From NCBI RefSeq assembly GCF_008831075.1, contig NZ_WBJX01000002.1:186001-250000 (forward strand): DNA of 64,000 bases, in the 5' to 3' direction. Shown here piece by piece: positions 7,747 to 15,336 of the stretch. Source of the DNA: Pseudoclavibacter terrae (GTDB lineage: Bacteria; Actinomycetota; Actinomycetes; Actinomycetales; Microbacteriaceae). Made by a program: the position numbers and the translations under genes. Numbering within the stretch: the first letter of the stretch is position 1; each line of letters opens with the position of its first letter. The notes under the pieces are model-generated. The model worked only from the letters and a program-made list of their open reading frames with translations, ran no database searches and was not told the origin of the DNA.

Positions 7747-8351
7747 AGGCCGTCGTCTGCCGGGCAGTCGTGGCCCTCCGGGTCCATCGGGAGGCCGCAG
7801 CGGGGGCACAGCGATCGGCCGGCGCCGACGATCTCGAGGGTGCGCTTCGCGAAGGCGCGTGCCGACCCGACGGGGATGCGAACGCGGAGCAGCTCCTCGG
7901 GTTCGGCGGCTTCGACGAGCTCGTCGAGGCCGGCCATGCGGGCCAGCTCGGCTTCGAGAGCCTCGGTGTCCACGTCGGCGTCGATCTCGAGCTCGACCTC
8001 GACGACGGGGATCACCTCGAGGACGACCTGCGCGGTCGCCGGCTCCCAGCCGAGGCCGATCGTGCCGACTCTGAAGCGGCCGTCGACCGGGGTGTCGAGC
8101 GGCTCCTCGTCGATGAGCTCGATGGGGGTCGAGCTGGGCACGCTGTAGCGGTTGCCGTCTTCGAGCATCAGCTGGTCGAGGATCTCGTCGACCTTCTCGG
8201 CGAGCAGAGCGGACTGCTCTTTCTCGAGGATGACGCTCACGACGCGGGAGCCGTCGCGTGCCTGCAGGTAGAAGGTTCGCTCGCCGGGCTTGCCGAGCGT
8301 GCCGACGACAAATCGGTCCGGCCAGTCGAATTCGTGCACGAGGGTCGTCAT
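7743..8351 (-). CDS. DUF3090 family protein
   Basis: 202 residues, recognisable from the conserved N-terminus (VHEFDWPDRFVVGTLGKPGERTFYLQARDG) and the C-terminal zinc-ribbon-like CPRCGLPMDPEGHDC (about 182-196), which offers three Cys and one His. Function is unknown. The gene has its own -10 element (TAGGCT, 7 nt before ATG) embedded at the end of the upstream phosphomutase gene, so it can be transcribed separately as well as within the operon. Confidence 0.88.
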   Translation of the reverse strand: MTTLVHEFDWPDRFVVGTLGKPGERTFYLQARDGSRVVSVILEKEQSALLAEKVDEILDQLMLEDGNRYSVPSSTPIELIDEEPLDTPVDGRFRVGTIGLGWEPATAQVVLEVIPVVEVELEIDADVDTEALEAELARMAGLDELVEAAEPEELLRVRIPVGSARAFAKRTLEIVGAGRSLCPRCGLPMDPEGHDCPADDGL

Positions 8352-8358
8352 GGTCTCA

Positions 8359-8364
8359 AGCCTA
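8359..8364 (-). promoter_or_regulatory. -10 element of a leaderless promoter (DUF3090 gene)
   Basis: TAGGCT on the minus strand, 7 nt before ATG 8351, within the 17 bp between the upstream stop and this start. Confidence 0.5.
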
Positions 8365-8367
8365 TGC

Positions 8368-9105
8368 TCAGGAGGCTCTGCCCGCGCCGCCGCCGACGGT
8401 CGCGTCTCCGGTCTGGGAGCCGCCCGCCGCGGCAGAGCGGGAGGGGGCGAGCCAGGACAGGTCTCCGGCGTCGGAGTTGATGATGGGGACGCTCGGGCGT
8501 GCCTTGCCGTAGCTGATGATCGATGTCGACGCGGGTCCGACGGCGAGCCGTTGGAACAGGTCGAGGTGCATCCCGAGGGCGTCGGCGAGGACGGCCTTGA
8601 TGATGTCGCCGTGGCTCACGGCGACCCAGACGGCACCCTGGCCGAACTCGCGCTCGACGTCGGCGTCGTGCCGGCGGACAGCGGCGACTGCTCTCGCCTG
8701 CATGGCGGCCATCGATTCTCCGTCGGGGAACGTGACGGCGGACGGCTGCGTCTGGACGGTCGTCCAGAGGTCTTCCTTCGCGAGGTCGGCGAGGCTTCGG
8801 TTCTGCCAGGCGCCGTAGCCGCATTCGGTGAGGTCTTCGTCGATGACGTCGAGCGATGGGTCGATGTGCGGGTCGTCGAAGGGAGCGGTCGGCTGCTGCG
8901 CGCGAATCGCGGCCGCGGTCTCGACGCATCGCTCCAGTGGGCTCGTGACGAGGCGGGCGAGGGGCACCGACGCGATTCTCGCCCCGGTCGCGGCGGCTTG
9001 CGCCCGCCCGGTCTCGTCGAGGAGGACTCCCGGGGTGCGTCCCGCGAGGAGTCCGCTCGCGTTCGCCGTGGTGCGTCCGTGGCGGACGAGGATGACGGTG
9101 GCCAT
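8368..9105 (-). CDS. MSMEG_4193-family histidine phosphatase / putative phosphomutase
   Basis: About 245 residues. The RHG catalytic motif is at the start (ATVILVRHGRTTANASG), the second conserved region is SPLERCVETA, and the later SHGD (VAVSHGDIIKAVLAD) supplies the second catalytic His. The branch is that of the actinobacterial MSMEG_4193 group, substrate unknown. I place the start at ATG 9105, 7 nt after TAGGGT (leaderless), rather than at the in-frame GTG 9114 that overlaps this element. First gene of the trio with DUF3090 and SCO1664. Confidence 0.88.
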   Translation of the reverse strand: MATVILVRHGRTTANASGLLAGRTPGVLLDETGRAQAAATGARIASVPLARLVTSPLERCVETAAAIRAQQPTAPFDDPHIDPSLDVIDEDLTECGYGAWQNRSLADLAKEDLWTTVQTQPSAVTFPDGESMAAMQARAVAAVRRHDADVEREFGQGAVWVAVSHGDIIKAVLADALGMHLDLFQRLAVGPASTSIISYGKARPSVPIINSDAGDLSWLAPSRSAAAGGSQTGDATVGGGAGRAS

Positions 9106-9112
9106 GCGAGTC

Positions 9113-9118
9113 ACCCTA
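9113..9118 (-). promoter_or_regulatory. -10 element of a leaderless promoter (phosphomutase operon)
   Basis: TAGGGT on the minus strand, 7 nt before ATG 9105. Confidence 0.5.
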
Positions 9119-9150
9119 ATCGGTGCGCCACGGGAAGTCCCTGCGCGGCG

Positions 9151-10800
9151 TCAGCGCTCGGTGAGCTGCCCGCCTTCGACGTGCCAGGCCCGGTTCAGCC
9201 GCACCGTCTCGAGCATCCGCCGGTCGTGGGTGACGAGCAGGAGGGTGCCGTCGTAGGATTCGAGCGCCTGTTCGAGCTGCTCGATGGCGACGAGGTCCAG
9301 GTGGTTCGTCGGCTCGTCGAGCACCAGCAGGTTCACGCCGCGGGCCTGGAGGAGGGCGAGGCCCGCCCGGGTTCGCTCGCCGGGCGAGAGCTCGTCGGCG
9401 CTGCGTCCGACATGGTCGGCTTTCAGCCCGAACTTGGCGAGGAGGGTGCGCACCTCTGCGGTCGGCCAGTCGGGCACCTGCGCTTCGAACTGCTCGGCGA
9501 GCGGTGAGGGCCCCGCGAGGGCGGCCCTCGCCTGGTCGATCTCGCCGATGGCGACGCTCGAGCCCAGACTCGAGGTTCCTGAGTCCGGCTCGATGTGGCC
9601 GAGGAGGAGTCGCAGGAGGGTCGACTTGCCTGCCCCGTTCGGGCCGGTGATGCCGATGCGGTCACCCGCGTCGACCTGCACGGACACGGGGCCGAACGTG
9701 AACTCGCCCAGGTGGAGTTCCGCGCGCGACAGGGTGGAGACGACGGTGCTCGACCGCGGAGCCGAGCCGATCGTGAACTGCAGCTGCCATTCCTTGCGTG
9801 GCTCCTCGACCTCGTCGAGGCGGGCGATGCGGCTCTCCATCTGACGCACCTTCTGCGCCTGCTTCTCGCTGGACTCGGTGGATGCCTTGCGGCGGATCTT
9901 GTCGTTGTCCGGTGCCTTGCGCATGGCGTTGCGCACGCCCTGGCTCGACCACTCGCGCTGCGTGCGCGCGCGACCCACGAGGTCTGCCTTCTTCTCCGCG
10001 AATTCCTCGTACTCTTCGCGAGCGTGCCGCTTCGCGGTGGCGCGCTCCTCGAGGAATGCTTCGTAGCCGCCCCCGTAGACGCGGTTGCTGTGCTGGGCGA
10101 GGTCGAGCTCGAGCACACGCGTGACGCTGCGGGCCAGGAACTCGCGGTCGTGGCTGACGAGGACCACTCCGCCGCGAAGTCCCTGGATGAACGCCTCGAG
10201 GCGATCGAGGCCGTCGAGGTCGAGGTCGTTGGTCGGCTCGTCGAGGAGCACGATGTCGAAGCGTGAGAGGAGCAGCGCCGCCAGGCCGACTCGAGCAGCC
10301 TGTCCGCCGGAGAGGGAGGTCATGAGGGCGTCGGCGCTCAGTTCGAGCCCGAGCTCGGCGAGCACTGCGGGGATCCGCTCCTCGAGGTCGGCGGCCCCGC
10401 TCGCGAGCCAGCGCTCGAGGGCGACGGCGTATGTCTCGCCGGGGTCGGGGGCGCCGGGCTTCGCCTCTTCGGCAAGGGCTTCGGCGGCCGCATCCATGTC
10501 CCTGGTCGCCGCGGTGGCTCCGGTTCGGCGGCCCACGTACTGCGCGACGGTCTCGCCCGCGACACGCTCGTGCTCCTGGGGCAGCCAGCCGATGAAGGCG
10601 TCGGCGGGCGCGAGCGAGACGCTGCCCTCCTGAGGCTCGTCGATGCCGGCGAGGAGGCGCAGGAGCGTCGACTTGCCGGCGCCGTTCGCGCCCACGACGC
10701 CGACGACGTCACCCGGGGCGACGACGAGGTCGAGGGCGGAGAAGAGCGTTCGATGGTCGTGGCCACCGGCGAGGTCCTTGGCGACGAGGGTTGCGGTCAT
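9151..10800 (-). CDS. ABC-F family ATP-binding protein
   Basis: 549 residues with two ATPase domains and no membrane segment. Domain 1 has GANGAGKS and LSGGQAARVGLAALLL; domain 2 has GPNGAGKS and LSPGERTRAGLALL. Between them lies a Lys/Arg/Glu-rich linker (ERATAKRHAREEYEEFAEKKADL...) as in ABC-F proteins, which act on the ribosome in translation or antibiotic protection. Whether this one gives resistance cannot be told. The chosen ATG 10800 begins the conserved MTATLVAKDL; an upstream start at 10851 would add unrelated residues. Confidence 0.88.
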   Translation of the reverse strand: MTATLVAKDLAGGHDHRTLFSALDLVVAPGDVVGVVGANGAGKSTLLRLLAGIDEPQEGSVSLAPADAFIGWLPQEHERVAGETVAQYVGRRTGATAATRDMDAAAEALAEEAKPGAPDPGETYAVALERWLASGAADLEERIPAVLAELGLELSADALMTSLSGGQAARVGLAALLLSRFDIVLLDEPTNDLDLDGLDRLEAFIQGLRGGVVLVSHDREFLARSVTRVLELDLAQHSNRVYGGGYEAFLEERATAKRHAREEYEEFAEKKADLVGRARTQREWSSQGVRNAMRKAPDNDKIRRKASTESSEKQAQKVRQMESRIARLDEVEEPRKEWQLQFTIGSAPRSSTVVSTLSRAELHLGEFTFGPVSVQVDAGDRIGITGPNGAGKSTLLRLLLGHIEPDSGTSSLGSSVAIGEIDQARAALAGPSPLAEQFEAQVPDWPTAEVRTLLAKFGLKADHVGRSADELSPGERTRAGLALLQARGVNLLVLDEPTNHLDLVAIEQLEQALESYDGTLLLVTHDRRMLETVRLNRAWHVEGGQLTER

Positions 10801-10934
10801 TGCTCTATGGTCGCTCACTCCGGCCCTGCGCGGTGACGGCGTCCCCGGCAACGCCCGGTCGCGGCCTCGGTTCCGGGCCAGTGGTCCGAGGCTCGGTATC
10901 GAGCCCCCGCCGTTGGTCCTTGCGGCGGGAGTGG

Positions 10935-11381
10935 CTACACGAGGGTGTCGGCGTGGAGGGCTCCGACGAGTGGTGCGAGCTCAGGCACATCCGCTGCCTC
11001 GGACAAGGACTGCTCGAGCACTGAATCGTGGGTGGGGCGTGCACGCTCGAGGAGGTCGCGGCCGAGCGGCGTCAGCTCGGTGTAGATGCCGCGTCGGTCG
11101 TCGTCGCACAGGATGCGCGTCAGCAGCTTTCGGTCCTCCAAGCGGGTCACGAGGCGAGTGGTCGCGCTGCTCGAGAGTGCGGCGGCGCGGGCGAGCTGGC
11201 GCATCCGCATGTGCCATCCGTCCTGGCGGCTCAGGGCGTCGAGGACGGTGAACTCGACGACCGAGAGCTTGTGCTCGCGTTGCAGGGAGCGCTCGAGCTC
11301 CATCTCGATGAGTCCGTGGAGAGCGGCGAGCGTGCGCCAGCCTCTGGCGCGGATCTCCACGGCGTCGTCGGCGATTCCCAT
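10935..11381 (-). CDS. MarR-family transcriptional regulator
   Basis: 148 residues with the MarR winged helix: LSVVEFTVLDALSRQDGWHMRMRQLARAAALSSSATTRLVTRLEDRKLLTR and the wing DDRRGIYTELTPLGRDLL. The ribosome binding site GGAGG precedes ATG 11381. It is divergent from an MFS drug/proton antiporter-type gene, and the 121 bp between them holds overlapping dyads suited to a MarR dimer, so it probably represses the transporter and itself until a ligand binds. Confidence 0.9.
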   Translation of the reverse strand: MGIADDAVEIRARGWRTLAALHGLIEMELERSLQREHKLSVVEFTVLDALSRQDGWHMRMRQLARAAALSSSATTRLVTRLEDRKLLTRILCDDDRRGIYTELTPLGRDLLERARPTHDSVLEQSLSEAADVPELAPLVGALHADTLV

Positions 11382-11441
11382 GTGCCCTCCTCAGGTGCGT
11401 GACTGCCAATGCTACTCCACTTGCGCGCATATAGCGCGTGT

Positions 11442-11461
11442 GCAACGATCTTCTTCGTTGC
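11442..11461. promoter_or_regulatory. Dyad in the MarR-MFS intergenic region
   Basis: GCAACGA (11442-11448), 6 nt, TCGTTGC (11455-11461): 7 bp perfect arms. It shares its right arm with the adjoining GTTGC/GCAAC palindrome. Confidence 0.5.
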
Positions 11462-11470
11462 GTGTGCAAC
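11457..11470. promoter_or_regulatory. Candidate MarR operator
   Basis: GTTGC-GTGT-GCAAC, 5 bp arms with 4 bp spacer, the size usual for MarR sites, 33 bp upstream of the transporter start. The 11-mer GCGTGTGCAAC occurs twice here (11436-11446, 11460-11470). Confidence 0.55.
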
Positions 11471-11502
11471 TACTGCACGCGCCGTATATCGCTGGAGGAA
11501 AC

Positions 11503-12717
11503 ATGCCAATCGCGCTCTTCGCGCTCGCACTCGGCGGGTTCGGGATCGGTCTGACCGAGTTCGTCATCATGGGGTTGCTCCCCGAGGTCGCGGCCGACTT
11601 CGCCGTCTCGGAGTCTGTCGCCGGCTACCTGATCTCCGGCTACGCCTTGGCGGTGGCGGTCGGCGCGATCGGACTCACGGTCGCTCTCACCCGCTTGGAC
11701 CGCAAGAAGGCGCTGGTGGGGCTCATGGTCATCTTCATCGCGGGCAACGTGCTCTCGGCGCTGGCGCCCAGCTACGAGGTGATGATGCTCGGACGCATCG
11801 TCGCGGCCCTCAGCCACGGCGCCTTCTTCGGGATCGGCGCGGTCGTCGCCGCGAACCTTGTTCCCGCGAACAGGAAGGCCGCGGCAATCTCGCTGATGTT
11901 CGCGGGTCTCACGGTCGCTAACGTGCTCGGCGTGCCGATCGGGACGTTCATCGGACAAGCCACGGGGTGGCGTTCGACGTTCTGGGTGATCGCGTCGATC
12001 GGCGTCGTCGCTCTCGTCGGCATGGCGGTGCTGATCCCCGCGTCCGCCGGGCGCGGCGGCGGCAGCGTCCTCGCCGAGTTCCGCATCTTCCGCTCCGGGC
12101 AGGTCTGGGCCTCGATGGCCATCACAGTGCTCGGCTACGGTGGCATGTTCGGGGCGTTCAGCTACATCGCCTTCACGCTGACCGGGGTGTCCGGGTTCGC
12201 CGCGTCCACCGTGCCCTGGCTCCTGGTGCTCTTCGGCGTCGGCCTCTTCGTCGGCAACATCGTCGGCGGGAGGGCCGCCGACCGGAACCTCGGGCGCACC
12301 CTGCTGGTTCTGCTGGTCGGGCTCATCGTGATCCTCGTCGCGTTTGCGCTGCTCGCGTCGAGCCAGGTCGCGACGCTGGTGCTGCTTGTCCTCATGGGCG
12401 GCTTCGGGTTCGCGACGGTCCCCGGACTGCAGATGCGCATCATGAACTTCGCTGGCGACGCCCCGATGCTCGCCTCCGGCGCGAACATCGCCGCCTTCAA
12501 CGTCGGCAACGCCTTCGGCGCCTGGATCGGAGGGATGACCATCGCTGCCGGGCTCGGCTACGCTTCGCCGCTCTGGGCCGGAGCCGCGGTGACGCTTGCC
12601 GGGCTCGCCGCGCTGGTGATCGCCGGCGTCATGCCCGGCGGTGAGCTCCGGCGTGCCTCGCGGGGAGGCGAGGCGCTGAAGAAGCGGCCGGAACTCGCGT
12701 CAACGCCTGCTGCTTGA
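11503..12717 (+). CDS. MFS transporter (DHA1-type drug:proton antiporter)
   Basis: 404 residues with 12 predicted membrane segments, starting MPIALFALALGGFGIGLTEFVIMGLLPEVA; the motif region LTRLDRKKALVG lies between segments 2 and 3. It resembles AraJ/YdhP-like efflux carriers; the exported compound is unknown. A GGAGGA ribosome binding site lies 5 nt upstream of ATG 11503. The divergent MarR gene and the operator-like dyads between them indicate inducible control. Confidence 0.9.
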   Translation: MPIALFALALGGFGIGLTEFVIMGLLPEVAADFAVSESVAGYLISGYALAVAVGAIGLTVALTRLDRKKALVGLMVIFIAGNVLSALAPSYEVMMLGRIVAALSHGAFFGIGAVVAANLVPANRKAAAISLMFAGLTVANVLGVPIGTFIGQATGWRSTFWVIASIGVVALVGMAVLIPASAGRGGGSVLAEFRIFRSGQVWASMAITVLGYGGMFGAFSYIAFTLTGVSGFAASTVPWLLVLFGVGLFVGNIVGGRAADRNLGRTLLVLLVGLIVILVAFALLASSQVATLVLLVLMGGFGFATVPGLQMRIMNFAGDAPMLASGANIAAFNVGNAFGAWIGGMTIAAGLGYASPLWAGAAVTLAGLAALVIAGVMPGGELRRASRGGEALKKRPELASTPAA

Positions 12718-12948
12718 CCGCATGCCTGGGCGGAGGTGCAGTGCCCGTGGTGGGCGACGACCAGGGAGGGGGCAGAGCGCTTCGGGGCGCAGGAGGACCC
12801 GCGGTGCGAGTGTGCGAAATGGAGCGGATGCGGAGCGACCACTCGCCTGGCGTGCACCCTGCTCGAAGACTTCAGTGCTTACGTGAGAGGCAGGAGGGCG
12901 GCAGTCAGCTGCCCGCATCGATCCGAGCGCAGTGAGGCGGCGACGATC
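12718..12948. other. Intergenic stretch without a supported gene
   Basis: Open frames cross this region but their translations (rich in Cys, Trp and Arg in unlikely patterns) do not look like protein. It holds the 16-mer TGCGAAATGGAGCGGA (12813-12828), nearly repeated at 61059-61074. I see nothing else in it. Confidence 0.4.
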
Positions 12949-13113
12949 ATGGGTGAAGTCAACTTCGATGAGGGAGTTCCGGAGGGCGAGGAACGCTGGA
13001 GGGATGAGGGCGGCTCCGGCGAGAGCACGCACTTTCATCCACACGGCTGGCAGCCCGACCCGGCAGCGGCCGTAGCGGGGCCGGAGGACGACGCGGATGC
13101 CAACGGCGACTGA
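12949..13113 (+). CDS. Hypothetical 54-residue acidic protein
   Basis: A short frame beginning ATG 12949 with GAGG 11 nt upstream. The product (MGEVNFDEGVPEGEERWRDE...) is acidic, without Cys or hydrophobic segments, and ends AGPEDDADANGD. Third-position GC is high as in neighbouring genes, and a hairpin follows the stop. I do not recognise it, and it may be chance; the opposite strand is also open here. Confidence 0.35.
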   Translation: MGEVNFDEGVPEGEERWRDEGGSGESTHFHPHGWQPDPAAAVAGPEDDADANGD

Positions 13114-13126
13114 GTCTCGTGGTGCT

Positions 13127-13143
13127 GGCCGCAGGCTGCGGCC
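13127..13143. terminator. Short GC hairpin between convergent genes
   Basis: GGCCGC (13127-13132), 5 nt loop, GCGGCC (13138-13143), followed by CCCCGCCGGGG. It lies between the end of the small frame at 13113 and the convergent gene ending at 13183. No T tract. Confidence 0.3.
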
Positions 13144-13182
13144 CCGCCGGGGCTCCGGAACGGAACCTCGGCGGAGTGAGGG

Positions 13183-13557
13183 TTATCCGGCGGCGAGGGC
13201 GCTGACGACGCCCCGCCGTCCGGTGCGACGGCGACGTGGTCGTGCCGCTGCCACGTCGGACTGGTCGTGCTCGACGGGGAACAGGGCTTCGGCGAGTGCC
13301 TCCTGGGCTTCGTCGAGCGTTCCGTAGTCTCCGATGCTCTGCCCCTGGGGGCCCTGGAGCGTGTGCAGACCGGTGTCTGCGATCGTGATGAAGCCAGCGA
13401 ACTCGTCGCTGATGGTCGCCGCGTACACGTCGTCGTCGGCTTGTCGCCAAGAGACTCGGGGTGTGGGCAGGGTGAATGGTATTGCGAGTGTGATGCGATT
13501 CTTCGTTTCGTTGCGGCGCAGCCCGCCTGCGTTGGCAGGGCGCGGTATTTCAAGCAT
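13183..13557 (-). CDS. Hypothetical protein, about 124 residues
   Basis: The frame has coding character from ATG 13557 (MLEIPRPANAGGLRRNETKNRITLA...). The middle part, ATISDEFAGFITIADTGLHTLQGPQGQSIGDYGTLDEAQEALAEALFP, alternates predicted strands and one helix like a small beta-sheet domain; the tail is basic (RPRRRRTGRRG). The frame stays open upstream to 13695 across a 21 bp direct repeat that would encode a seven-residue repeat, so the true start is uncertain. I do not recognise a family. Confidence 0.5.
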   Translation of the reverse strand: MLEIPRPANAGGLRRNETKNRITLAIPFTLPTPRVSWRQADDDVYAATISDEFAGFITIADTGLHTLQGPQGQSIGDYGTLDEAQEALAEALFPVEHDQSDVAAARPRRRRTGRRGVVSALAAG

Positions 13558-13591
13558 GTGAGCGCCGGAGTGGGGCGCGTGCTGGTCAGCC

Positions 13592-13631
13592 GATTCGTGC
13601 TTTCGAGCAGTGGATTCGTGCTCTCGGGCAG
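13592..13631. repeat. Two-copy 21 bp direct repeat upstream of the hypothetical gene
   Basis: GATTCGTGCTTTCGAGCAG (13592-13610) recurs as GATTCGTGCTCTCGGGCAG (13613-13631): 17 of 19 bases match, period 21. Confidence 0.7.
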
Positions 13632-13780
13632 ATTGGGCGTCTCGGACTTGGGTCCTGGTGGCCACGGATCCGGTGGCGCGGATGGCGACTGGCAAGATCT
13701 GGAATGTCCGCGAGAAGCGGGGTGATCATGCGTCGACTCCACGACTATACGGCACAAAGCCTGAGTGAGAGAGTTTTCTT

Positions 13781-14299
13781 ATGAGCGATGACACGAACAG
13801 CGGCGTCGGCGAGGATGGCGGCGCGAGCGAGAGCGGTGAGGTGACGGAGCTTGGTTTCACGGTTTCGGGCTTCATCTCGAAGCCGGTGCGCGAGGTCTAC
13901 GAGGCGGTCGCCGACCCCGCCGTCCTCTCCGAGTACTTCACGACGGGAGGCGCGAAGGGGCGGCTCGAGGCCGGAGCGGAGGTGCAGTGGGACTTCGCGG
14001 ACTTCCCCGGGGCGTTCCCCGTCGACGTCATCGAGGCGGTTGCACCGAGCCGCATCGTCGTCCGGTGGGAGGCCGAGGAGGACAGCGCGGGGCAGGGGTA
14101 CACGACGACGACGTTCGAGTTCGATCCTGTGGACGACGGCTCCCGCACGAGGGTGCGCATCAGCGAGTCGGCCTGGCGCCTGAGCGATGCCGGTGCGAAG
14201 GCTGCCTTCGGCAACTCGATGGGGTGGACGGGCATGCTCGCGGCCATGAAGGTGTGGCTCGAGCACGGTATCCGTCTCCGCGAAGGGTTCTACAAGTAG
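13781..14299 (+). CDS. SRPBCC family protein
   Basis: 172 residues of the START-like helix-grip fold: FTVSGFISKPVREVYEAVADPAVLSEYFTTGGAKGRLEAG near the N-terminus, FPVDVIEAVAPSRIVVRWE in the middle and the C-terminal helix WTGMLAAMKVWLEHGI. It differs from the SRPBCC protein at 6099-6563, so the two are not recent duplicates. About 22 acidic, Gly/Ser-rich residues precede the domain. A TATACG element (13745-13750) could be its -10. No specific ligand can be inferred. Confidence 0.8.
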   Translation: MSDDTNSGVGEDGGASESGEVTELGFTVSGFISKPVREVYEAVADPAVLSEYFTTGGAKGRLEAGAEVQWDFADFPGAFPVDVIEAVAPSRIVVRWEAEEDSAGQGYTTTTFEFDPVDDGSRTRVRISESAWRLSDAGAKAAFGNSMGWTGMLAAMKVWLEHGIRLREGFYK

Positions 14300-14376
14300 C
14301 CGGCGAGACCCGCGAGCTGTGGGACGGCGCTCTCAACCTGCGTGCTGCGCCCTGCGCTCTCCCTCGCAGCGTCTCG

Positions 14377-15126
14377 CTACTCCGTGACGACGCGTTCGAG
14401 GGTCGAGTACTTGGCCGTGCGGGTGTCGCCCGACGATTTCCCGGTGAGGCGCCGGCCGATCCAGGGGAGGACGTATTCGCGCCAGTACGCGGAGTTGCGG
14501 GGGCGCTGGATGCTCGGGGCGCGGGGGCCGAAGTCCGGGGCGGGAACGTCGAGGGCGGCGAGCACGTTGGCCGCCACTCGTTGATGCCCGCTGACGCCCA
14601 TGTGGAGCCGGTCGCGCGACCAGTAGTCGAGGTGCCTGAGCTCGGGGTCGGCCCAGTTGTCGACGAAGGTGAGGCCCGGCTGGGCGGGGATCTTCGCGTG
14701 GACGGCGGCCGCGAGGGCGTCGCCGCGGGCGCTGATGCGCTTGCCCATCGGCAGGTGGTCGGAGGGGTTGGCGCCCGAGAGAAGGATCACGTGGATGCCC
14801 GCGTCGAGGGCCTGCTTGGCGCCGTCGACGAGGCGCTGGGCGACGGCGTCGATGGAGACGCGCGGGCGCAGGATGTCGTTGCCGCCGCCGTTGAGGCTCA
14901 GGAGCTGTGGCTTGAGTGCGATGGCGGCGGGAAGCTGCTCCTCGAGGATCGCGTCGAGCAGGCGACCGCGGATCGCGAGGTTGGCGTAGCTGACCGGTTC
15001 CGCAGACGAGAATGCGAGCCCCTGCGCGACCAGGTCGGCCCACCCACGGACGCGTCCATCCGGGAGCTCGTCGCCGACACCCTCGGTGAAGCTGTCTCCG
15101 ACGGCCGCGAAACTCGTGAATCCCAT
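14377..15126 (-). CDS. SGNH/GDSL-type hydrolase
   Basis: 249 residues with SGNH blocks: block I GDSFTEGVGDE (nucleophile Ser in GDSF, about residue 12), the Gly block in ANLAIRG, block III LNGGGNDILRP (Asn), and block V near the end in DRLHMGVSGHQRVA with Asp and His. It has no signal peptide, so an intracellular esterase or lipase-like activity is likely; the substrate is unknown. It converges on the SRPBCC gene with a 77 bp gap. Confidence 0.88.
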   Translation of the reverse strand: MGFTSFAAVGDSFTEGVGDELPDGRVRGWADLVAQGLAFSSAEPVSYANLAIRGRLLDAILEEQLPAAIALKPQLLSLNGGGNDILRPRVSIDAVAQRLVDGAKQALDAGIHVILLSGANPSDHLPMGKRISARGDALAAAVHAKIPAQPGLTFVDNWADPELRHLDYWSRDRLHMGVSGHQRVAANVLAALDVPAPDFGPRAPSIQRPRNSAYWREYVLPWIGRRLTGKSSGDTRTAKYSTLERVVTE

Positions 15127-15162
15127 GCGGGAGAGTCCATCACACCGGAGCCGAGGTGACGT

Positions 15163-15336
15163 TCAGATGAGGCATGAGTCGCCTTCGCAGGCGGTCCCCG
15201 CTGCGCCGAGCATCGTGAAACCGCCGGCGGCCGGAGCCGCCCCGTCGGTCGGGGCCTCTGCCTCTGCTCCTGGCAGCTCGTCGAGCATCGTGGTCGCAGT
15301 CGTGCTGGCGTCGCTCAGGCCGGTCTCGTTGCTCAT
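15163..15336 (-). CDS. 57-residue peptide ending in ACEGDSCLI, coupled to a FrnE-like oxidoreductase
   Basis: The ATG at 15334-15336 overlaps the TGA of the FrnE-like gene (ATGA), the usual sign of translational coupling. The product begins MSNETGLSDASTTATTMLDE, has a flexible Ala/Gly/Pro middle and ends GGFTMLGAAGTACEGDSCLI, with its only two cysteines spaced CX4C at residues 50 and 55. There is no signal peptide. A disulfide substrate or partner of the upstream thioredoxin-fold protein, or a ribosomally made precursor peptide, are both possible; I do not recognise a named family. Confidence 0.55.
   Translation of the reverse strand: MSNETGLSDASTTATTMLDELPGAEAEAPTDGAAPAAGGFTMLGAAGTACEGDSCLI

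Noticed and set aside
12736-12948. Extension of the small frame at 12949 to an upstream ATG
   Set aside because: The added 71 residues have an unlikely composition (CPWW, CECAKWSGCG) and no ribosome binding site.
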